A stretch of 11,025 bases of DNA, taken from assembly GCA_002347125.1 (NCBI GenBank), contig DDXG01000072.1, positions 1-11,025 on the forward strand, written 5' to 3'. The notes under the pieces are model-generated. The model had not been told where the DNA came from. It worked only from the letters and a program-made list of their open reading frames with translations, and made no database searches. Below are positions 6,043 to 11,025 of this stretch, piece by piece (the first letter of the stretch is position 1; every line of letters begins with the position of its first letter). A program made the translations under genes and the position numbers. Origin of the DNA: Phycisphaerales bacterium UBA2266 (lineage in GTDB: Bacteria > Planctomycetota > Phycisphaerae > Sedimentisphaerales > Anaerobacaceae).

Positions 6043-8391
6043 CTATTTGAGTTCAAACTCGGCGGTCTTGCCGCCGACGGCGATGCGGAACATCCCCGGC
6101 TCCAGCGTCGGCCGGCCGTCGGCCCCGATGAACTCCAGGGCCCGGCGGTCCAGCCGGAATGTCACCGTCTGGCTTTGGCCCGGCTCCAGCGCGATCCGCT
6201 CGAAGCCCGCCAGCCTCCGCACCGCCGGCGTCACCGACGCCACCAGGTCCGAGAGGAACAACTGCACCGTCTCCTTGCCCGCGACGGCCCCGGTGTTGGC
6301 GACCTCGACGCCGACCGTCAGCACGTCGTCGGCCGTCATCTCGGTGCGGTCCAGGACGATGTCGCCGTAGGTGAACGTCGTATACGAGAGCCCGAAACCG
6401 AACGGCCACTGCGGATCGAACTTGTTCGGGGCCGCCTCCTCGCTGGGCTTGTGGTCGTAGGTCGTATGGTAGCCGGCGTACCGGGGATACGTAAACGGCA
6501 GTTTTCCGCCTGGGTTGGCGTCGCCGAAGAGGACATCGGCCACGGCCCGGCCGCCCTCCATGCCCGGCAGATACGCCATCAGAATCGCCGCCGGCCTGTC
6601 GGCCACGTCGCGGATCACCCGCGGGCGGCCCTGCACCAGCACCAGGACCACCGGCTTGCCCGCCTCCGCCAGCCGGCGGATGAACGCCCGCTGAATCGGC
6701 GGCAGCGTCAGGTCGTGGATATTGCCCGGCGTCTCGCAGTACGTCGGCTCGCCCATGCACGCGATCACCACGTCGGCGCGCTCGGCCACGTCGAAGGCCT
6801 CGGCGGCGTTGATATCCTCCTCAAAGTCCACCCCGGGGATATACGCCACGTTGTTCGGCCCGCACTTCTCCACAATCGCCTCAAAGACCGTCAGCTTCTC
6901 GGCGGGGTACAGGTCCTCGCGGTCGCCCTGCCACGTAATCGTCCAGCCGCCGTTGAGCACCGACAGCTTATTCGCCGTCGGACCCGTCACCAGGACCTTG
7001 AGGTCCTTGCTCAGCGGAAGGGTGTTGGCGTCGTTCTTGAGCAGGGTCATCGCCTCGGTCGCCGCCTGAAGGTTCATCGCCGTCGAGGACGCAATCGCCA
7101 CGCCGCTCCAGAGCGTGGTGTCCGGGTACGGCCGCTCGAACAGGCCCAGCCGGAACTTCACACGCAGAATCCGCGAGACCGCCTCGTCGATGCGGCTGAC
7201 GGGCACCTGACCCTCGTTGACCAGCGCCAGCAGCGTCTCATAGAAGCTGAAATCATACGGGACCATCGACATGTCGATGCCCGCCATCACGGCCATCCTG
7301 ACGGCCTCGCGGCGGTCCCTGGCCACCTTCTCGCGGGTGTAGAGGTTCTCGATGTCCGCCCAGTCCGAAACGACGAACCCCTCAAAGCCCAGCTCGCCCC
7401 TCAGCACGTCCGTCAGCAGCCGCCGGCTGGCGTGTACCGGCACGCCGTTGATCTCGGATGAGTTGACCATGACGGTGGCCACACCCGCCTCGACCGCGGC
7501 CGCGAACGGCTTGAGGAATATCTGGCGAAGCTGCGTATCCGGGATGTACGCGGGCGTGCGGTCCATGCCGCTGGCCGGAACGCTGTAACCCAGATAATGC
7601 TTCATGCACGCGGCCACCTTCGTCGGATGGCCGATATCGTCGCCCTGCTGGCCTTCGATGTAGGCGGCCCCCAGGACCGACGCCAGGTACGGGTCCTCGC
7701 CGAAGGTCTCATAGAACCGCGGCCACCGCGGGTCGCGGGCCAGGTCCAGCACCGGGTTGAAGTTCCAGGGAATACCCGAGGCCCGCGTCTCAAACGCCGC
7801 CACCGCTCCGAGGTCCCGCATCAGGTCGCGGTTGCCCGTCGCCGCCATGGCGATATTCTGCGGGAAGATCGTCGCCCCCAGCGTGTAGTTGGCCCCGTGA
7901 ATGGTATCGATGCCGTAGATCACCGGAATCCGCAGCCGCGTCTTCTCGGTGGCGACATACTGAATGTTGGTGATGATCTCGCGCCAGTTCTTGAGCGTCC
8001 GCGCCTGGCCACCGCAGTTGAGGATCGAACCGACGTGGTGGTCCAGGACGGCGTCGAACAGCTTCTTCGGATCGCACTTGAAGTAGCCGTCCTCCTCCGT
8101 GCCCTTGACGACCTCCAGGGTGATCTGGGTCATCTGGCCGACCTTCTCCTCCAGCGTCATCTGCGCCAGCAGTTCGCCCACCCGTGCCTCGATAGAGCCG
8201 GCCTGGGGGCTGGTCATAGCCACGGGAGCGGCCGTCACATCCGGCTCGGCCTCGGTCTCGGCCGCGACCTCGGCGATCGGCGGCAGACTGCCGGCGTCCT
8301 CCAACTCAATAACCCTGTCCACCCGGCGGCTGCGTTCGCAACCCGCACAGGCAACGACAACCAGCACCAGTACCATGGCCGGCTTCTTCAT
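6043..8391 (-). CDS. GH3 beta-glucosidase / exo-beta-glucanase, predicted lipoprotein
   Basis: A 782-residue glycoside hydrolase family 3 enzyme that would release glucose from beta-glucan ends or oligosaccharides. The signal MKKPAMVLVLVVVACAGC has a VVAC lipobox (Cys15; Cys18 is a second candidate), then an Ala/Glu/Pro-rich tether (about 30-65), so membrane anchoring is likely. The TIM barrel (about 70-420) carries GIDTIHGANYTLGATIFP (160-177), RDPRWPRFYETFGEDP (219-234), KHYLGYS (264-270) and nucleophile Asp343 in VVSDW. The second domain (445-670) holds GEPTYCETPGN (547-557), whose Glu548 or Glu553 is the probable acid/base. A fibronectin-III-like domain (about 680-782) closes it. The motifs recall plant-type exo-1,3/1,4-glucan glucohydrolases. 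ATG at 8391 is chosen because AAAGGG (8400-8405) lies eight bases upstream and the promoter lies farther out; longer frames starting at 8496 would begin inside the promoter. Exact substrate unproven. Confidence 0.92.
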   Translation of the reverse strand: MKKPAMVLVLVVVACAGCERSRRVDRVIELEDAGSLPPIAEVAAETEAEPDVTAAPVAMTSPQAGSIEARVGELLAQMTLEEKVGQMTQITLEVVKGTEEDGYFKCDPKKLFDAVLDHHVGSILNCGGQARTLKNWREIITNIQYVATEKTRLRIPVIYGIDTIHGANYTLGATIFPQNIAMAATGNRDLMRDLGAVAAFETRASGIPWNFNPVLDLARDPRWPRFYETFGEDPYLASVLGAAYIEGQQGDDIGHPTKVAACMKHYLGYSVPASGMDRTPAYIPDTQLRQIFLKPFAAAVEAGVATVMVNSSEINGVPVHASRRLLTDVLRGELGFEGFVVSDWADIENLYTREKVARDRREAVRMAVMAGIDMSMVPYDFSFYETLLALVNEGQVPVSRIDEAVSRILRVKFRLGLFERPYPDTTLWSGVAIASSTAMNLQAATEAMTLLKNDANTLPLSKDLKVLVTGPTANKLSVLNGGWTITWQGDREDLYPAEKLTVFEAIVEKCGPNNVAYIPGVDFEEDINAAEAFDVAERADVVIACMGEPTYCETPGNIHDLTLPPIQRAFIRRLAEAGKPVVLVLVQGRPRVIRDVADRPAAILMAYLPGMEGGRAVADVLFGDANPGGKLPFTYPRYAGYHTTYDHKPSEEAAPNKFDPQWPFGFGLSYTTFTYGDIVLDRTEMTADDVLTVGVEVANTGAVAGKETVQLFLSDLVASVTPAVRRLAGFERIALEPGQSQTVTFRLDRRALEFIGADGRPTLEPGMFRIAVGGKTAEFELK

Positions 8392-8484
8392 TTTCAGCAC
8401 CCTTTCCGTTCTTGCGGTAATCGCATCCTGATGAGGCGTACTCCTCCGTGCGTGCCGTCGGACAATCCATATTACCAGCAAACC

Positions 8485-8512
8485 ATTATACCACACTGGA
8501 GGTTGTTTTCAA
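8485..8512 (-). promoter_or_regulatory. Sigma-70-type promoter of the GH3 gene
   Basis: Read on the minus strand, TTGAAA (8512-8507) and a perfect TATAAT (8490-8485) are separated by 16 bases. Transcription would begin near 8478, leaving an untranslated leader of about 85 bases before the ATG at 8391. The surrounding stretch is the most A+T-rich part of the neighbourhood. Confidence 0.7.
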
Positions 8513-8583
8513 AGCAAAAAACCGGACTATTATTGGACTGACCGTCCCCCGTGCCGCGTTGCGCGTTGGCGCCTTTCCCTAAG

Positions 8584-8604
8584 TCGTAACCCGTAACTCG
8601 TAAC
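8584..8604. repeat. Three tandem YCGTAAC heptamers
   Basis: TCGTAAC, CCGTAAC and TCGTAAC follow without gaps (8584-8590, 8591-8597, 8598-8604), then a diverged TGGCGAC. On the other strand the unit reads GTTACGR. The array sits in the gap just past the end of the membrane-protein gene and upstream of the GH3 promoter. Confidence 0.8.
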
Positions 8605-8616
8605 TGGCGACTTTCG

Positions 8617-9633
8617 CTACACCAGCAACTGGTCGGCCGCACCCTCCCGGGCCCCCGAATGCACAAAATACCGCCTCGTGTACAGCATGTACCCCATGAA
8701 ACCAACAAGCCAAAGTCCGCACAGTAAGATGATCGCAGAACGCTCCGCCACGTCATGATCCCGGAGCATATCAAGCTGCTGCTGCGAGAAACCCATCTTC
8801 TCACAGAAGTCCAACATACTCACCCGCGAGAACGTGAGAACCGACGACACGGCCCAGACGCCCTGCAGCACCACAGCGCCCCACCACGCCGTCATCCTCA
8901 ACCGATACAGCCCCCACGCGATACAACCGTACAACAGCGCACCCGCCGCTCCAACCGCCGCCCCGGCGACGCCGCTGAGAACGACACCGAAGAACGGTAT
9001 GACCCAGCCATAAAACCCTATGAAGAAGACCGACCCTGCCCAGAGACCGAACATCAGGCTCAGCGCAAGCACCGGCAGCGGGCACTTGTCCGTCCAGCGG
9101 ACCTTCGGATCCCGCCACTCACACGTCGCCTTGACGTTTCTGTTCCCATAGAAAAGCACGAGTGCCGCTGGGATGATGACATGCAGTACGACCCTAAACC
9201 CTATCGTCACATACGTGGTGACGACGATCACCGACCTCGGAACTTGCGGATCATTCTCCATCCGCCGGACTGTATCCGGCATCAGCAGCACAACAAAGAT
9301 GAATCCCGCAACGCCGCCGACAAGCCACATCCACGAAGTGACCAGCACAAGCGCCCGCGCCCACCGCCGCGCCCTGATCGAGCCAATCCCCATGGTAATG
9401 AACCAGGCGGCCGCCGCTGCATATATCGCAACCGCGGGAACGACCGTGGCGGGGCGCAACGCCGCCGCCGAATCCGTCTCGACCAGGGACGACACAGCCA
9501 ACGCCAGTATCATCATGGGAATCGCCATCGCACAGAAGCCGCCCCCGATAACCAGCAAAATCCCGAACACCATCAACCCCGTCTTCATATCCCTGAATCC
9601 CGCCTTCTGCTCCATCGGTTCATTGTTGCCCAT
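8617..9633 (-). CDS. Polytopic membrane protein of unknown function
   Basis: A 338-residue integral membrane protein that I do not recognise. Hydrophobic stretches at about 18-47, 65-85, 93-118, 134-163, 186-206, 210-243, 249-268 and 299-318 suggest seven to nine membrane helices. The N-terminal 16 residues and the C-terminal 20 are polar. The loop between the fourth and fifth stretches has a distinctive Cys-flanked motif, TCEWRDPKVRWTDKCPLPV (170-188), with Cys171 and Cys184; its aromatic, charged and proline pattern looks like a conserved family signature. AGGAG lies seven bases before the ATG, and a good promoter lies just upstream, so it is probably its own transcription unit. No catalytic motif or transporter signature was seen, so no function is proposed. 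The low-complexity frame on the opposite strand is a shadow. Confidence 0.8.
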   Translation of the reverse strand: MGNNEPMEQKAGFRDMKTGLMVFGILLVIGGGFCAMAIPMMILALAVSSLVETDSAAALRPATVVPAVAIYAAAAAWFITMGIGSIRARRWARALVLVTSWMWLVGGVAGFIFVVLLMPDTVRRMENDPQVPRSVIVVTTYVTIGFRVVLHVIIPAALVLFYGNRNVKATCEWRDPKVRWTDKCPLPVLALSLMFGLWAGSVFFIGFYGWVIPFFGVVLSGVAGAAVGAAGALLYGCIAWGLYRLRMTAWWGAVVLQGVWAVSSVLTFSRVSMLDFCEKMGFSQQQLDMLRDHDVAERSAIILLCGLWLVGFMGYMLYTRRYFVHSGAREGAADQLLV

Positions 9634-9681
9634 GGCATTTCTCCTGTTTCACGGTTCCAGCCAAATCCAGACCTCATAACC

Positions 9682-9709
9682 ACTCTACCACCATCCAGCC
9701 CCGTGTCAA
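9682..9709 (-). promoter_or_regulatory. Sigma-70-type promoter of the membrane-protein gene
   Basis: On the minus strand a perfect TTGACA (9709-9704) and TAGAGT (9687-9682) are separated by 16 bases. The predicted transcript start near 9675 gives a leader of about 40 bases to the ATG at 9633, with the AGGAG ribosome site inside it. Confidence 0.6.
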
Positions 9710-9747
9710 GCAAATCTGCGAGATTGCCGCTCAGCCACAATTAACCT

Positions 9748-9830
9748 TGTCATGCTGAGTCCGGCAGCATCCGGGAAATACCCCCGCCACGCGCTCGCTG
9801 TCATGCTGAGCGACGTGAAGCATCTGGGCC
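9748..9830. repeat. Two direct copies of a TGTCATGCTGAG motif
   Basis: TGTCATGCTGAG occurs at 9748-9759 and again, identical, at 9799-9810. Each copy is followed by partly similar sequence containing AGCATC and a run of G (AGCATCCGGG at 9765-9774, AGCATCTGGG at 9819-9828). The copies are 51 bases apart in the gap between two membrane-protein genes. From memory, similar TGTCATnCTGAGCG motifs recur between genes in several bacterial phyla; their function is not settled. Confidence 0.65.
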
Positions 9831-9877
9831 CGGAATTGGAGAACAGCCTCGTCCGTGTGCAGGCCGCCCTTGCCATT

Positions 9878-10279
9878 TCACATCGGCGTCAGAATGAACG
9901 TGATCCCCTCGAGCAGGTCCGCCAGGAATTGAAAGACCACGGGCGCGGCGAAGCAGGTGACAACAACACTCCCGGCGACACACATCAACCCGATATACCG
10001 ACGCCGCCCACACGCCCGCCACGTTTGTACGAGCGTGCCAACCCACAAGACCGGCAGGACACCGCCGACAGGGATACACACCAGCATCAGCAGCATCACA
10101 AGGCACGACGCATCTTCCCCTCTCCACCACCACACAAGGCACGCGGCTCCCAAATAGCCCGTCAGAACCGCAGACATCAAGGCAAAGGGATTCTTCGCAT
10201 CCACTGACCCGACGGCCCGTGCATCAGCGCGACAGTTTCCACCGCGCTGCACGGATGATGACTCTGCGACCTTCACCAC
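9878..10279 (-). CDS. Small membrane protein of unknown function
   Basis: A 133-residue product that I do not recognise. About 30 polar residues come first, then hydrophobic segments at about 33-52, 57-84 (long enough for one or two helices) and 95-128, so three or four membrane passes. A short basic loop (GRRR, 91-94) between segments would favour a cytoplasmic position for that loop. The start is GTG at 10279, with GAGG (10290-10293) ten bases upstream, a somewhat long spacing; a second GTG follows at once and a further one at residue 26 lies just before the first helix, so the N-terminus is uncertain. The overlapping frames on the opposite strand are Arg/Pro/His-rich and look like shadows. 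It shares strand and character with the membrane-protein gene beyond the TGTCATGCTGAG repeats, but I see no sequence similarity between the two. Confidence 0.6.
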   Translation of the reverse strand: MVKVAESSSVQRGGNCRADARAVGSVDAKNPFALMSAVLTGYLGAACLVWWWRGEDASCLVMLLMLVCIPVGGVLPVLWVGTLVQTWRACGRRRYIGLMCVAGSVVVTCFAAPVVFQFLADLLEGITFILTPM

Positions 10280-10425
10280 AATCTCTATTCCTCAGACTCA
10301 GCCTACACTGCTAGATTCATCTCCAAGTGACGCATGAGACCCATTCATGCTGTTGCCCAGGAAGCGCTAAATCCAACAGGCGTAGCGTTTGCCCCGATGT
10401 ACGTCGGGGTTGCAGATGCGGACTG
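10280..10425. other. Intergenic gap with a short hairpin
   Basis: No gene is visible here. CCCCGA (10392-10397) and TCGGGG (10404-10409) form a 6-bp stem with a 6-base loop, 16 bases past the stop of the small secreted-peptide frame, but no U-tract follows. The segment 10352-10376 matches 5218-5242 at 20 of 25 positions, suggesting repeat-derived sequence. Confidence 0.4.
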
Positions 10426-10575
10426 TCACCGCGAGATAATCGTCACCATCAGATGCCGGCCGACGCCCGCGATTCGGGCCGCGGTGGGGGTCTCCGGCGT
10501 ATCGGGCGGCCCGATCTCGCCGGCGCAGTACACCCCGAACATCGCCGCCACGATAACCGCACACCACCGCATCAT
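10426..10575 (-). CDS. Possible 49-residue secreted peptide
   Basis: A short frame whose ATG overlaps the stop codon of the beta-propeller gene as ATGA, an arrangement typical of translational coupling. The product starts MMRWCAVIVAAMFGVYCAG, a plausible signal peptide or single membrane helix, followed by EIGPPDTPETPTAARIAG and ends after about 49 residues. A second ATG follows immediately. I recognise no family. The frame could be a genuine small exported peptide, the 5' part of a decayed gene (the neighbouring minus frame stays open to 10367), or chance. The overlap and the signal-like start favour translation; the lack of any known relative and the short length argue for caution. Confidence 0.4.
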   Translation of the reverse strand: MMRWCAVIVAAMFGVYCAGEIGPPDTPETPTAARIAGVGRHLMVTIISR

Positions 10576-11025
10576 GTCCCCTTGATATCGAACGCCATCA
10601 AAACCTCCCCATGCCGTATGTACAGCACCCCGTCGGCGATCGACGGATGCGCCCAGTGCTTGCCCGAGCCCTGCGTAATCGTAAACGAGCTGACAATATC
10701 GAACTTCTCCGGCGTCGCCCGCACCAGCGCCAGGTTCCCCGTCTCCTCCTCATAGCAGTACAGCATCCCGTCCGCATAGACCAACGAGCCCTTGTTCCCG
10801 TTCCAGTCCGCGTCGTACATCAGCTTGCCCGTGTCCCACTCCACGCACGCCCACGAGCCCTTCGTCGTGCTCTCGAACGTCGAGCCGTACAGGAACCCGT
10901 CCACCAGCACCAGCCCGCCGTGATGCGTATCGAGCACCGGCTGATTCCATGCCTTCTCGACGCCGCCCCCATCGGCCGTCAGCCTCAACTGCGTCCCACC
11001 AAGCACGTATTCATGCTCGACCACG
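10572..11025 (-). CDS. PQQ-like beta-propeller repeat protein, 3' part only
   Basis: The C-terminal 150 or so residues of a protein built of beta-propeller repeats of the PQQ/BamB type; its start lies beyond the right edge, and the GTG at 11024 is probably internal. Repeat-like blades are visible: GGLVLVDGFLYGS, then GKLMYDADW, GSLVYADGMLYCYEEETG, and a last one containing AHPSIADGVLYIRHG. The V/IxDGxLY pattern followed by a turn is the family hallmark. Such proteins are usually exported and often numerous in Planctomycetota; many do not bind PQQ and serve as scaffolds or have unknown roles. No catalytic residues can be assigned from this part. The stop codon overlaps the start of a possible small peptide gene, suggesting one transcript. 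Confidence 0.82.
   Translation of the reverse strand, partial: VVEHEYVLGGTQLRLTADGGGVEKAWNQPVLDTHHGGLVLVDGFLYGSTFESTTKGSWACVEWDTGKLMYDADWNGNKGSLVYADGMLYCYEEETGNLALVRATPEKFDIVSSFTITQGSGKHWAHPSIADGVLYIRHGEVLMAFDIKGT

Noticed and set aside
5593..7461. A 622-codon plus-strand frame
   Set aside because: It spans the end of the phosphatase, both hairpins and antisense GH3; the Arg/His/Pro/Leu-rich product matches no family and is a shadow.
7597..8541. A 314-codon plus-strand frame
   Set aside because: Antisense to the N-terminal half of the GH3 gene and its promoter; Arg/His-rich shadow.
8755..9744. A 329-codon plus-strand frame
   Set aside because: Antisense to the membrane-protein gene, with an Arg/His/Pro/Asp-rich product and no ribosome site.
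10327..10755. A 142-codon plus-strand frame
   Set aside because: It overlaps the conserved beta-propeller gene antisense and has a Cys/Arg/Pro-rich unrecognisable product.
1..11025. CRISPR arrays, tRNA or rRNA genes, transposases or integrases
   Set aside because: No regularly spaced direct repeats, cloverleaf or TTCGA-type signatures, or recombinase motifs were seen on reading both strands by eye.

Overview
The window is high-G+C bacterial DNA with densely C/G-ending codons and gene content often seen in Planctomycetota-like genomes: a PQQ-type beta-propeller protein, a GH3 glucosidase with a lipoprotein signal, and intergenic heptamer and palindromic repeats. The phylum is an inference from style and content; no rRNA or other phylogenetic marker is present. 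No tRNA, rRNA, CRISPR array, transposase or integrase was seen.

Left arm, plus strand (1-5887): a thioredoxin reductase (trxB, 6-1001); an intergenic repeat block (about 1008-1200) built of 7-nt units; a secreted penicillin-acylase-family N-terminal-nucleophile hydrolase (1219-3630); a predicted PD-(D/E)XK nuclease with an HsdR-N-like domain and a C-terminal DUF5655-like domain (3830-4978), which has its own candidate promoter and less G+C-biased codons; a 324-bp gene-less stretch with three GC-rich hairpins (4979-5302); and a HAD-IIIA phosphatase of the GmhB/HisB-N type starting at TTG (5303-5887).

Convergent junction (5888-6042): two strong hairpins, one near each gene end.

Right arm, minus strand (6043-11025): a GH3 exo-beta-glucosidase lipoprotein (8391-6043) with a good sigma-70-type promoter; a heptamer repeat (8584-8604); a polytopic membrane protein of unknown function (9633-8617) with its own promoter; a two-copy intergenic motif (9748-9830); a small membrane protein (10279-9878); a possible 49-residue secreted peptide (10575-10426); and the 3' end of a PQQ-like beta-propeller gene that runs off the right edge.

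The genes do not form an obvious pathway. They look like independent units: redox housekeeping, periplasmic or cell-surface hydrolysis (acylase and GH3), one possible restriction or defence gene, and unknown membrane proteins. I see no convincing multi-gene novel system. The items most worth following are the orphan nuclease-DUF5655 protein, the 7-nt-unit intergenic repeats, the structured block at 5083-5240, and the atypical active-site motifs of the HAD phosphatase.
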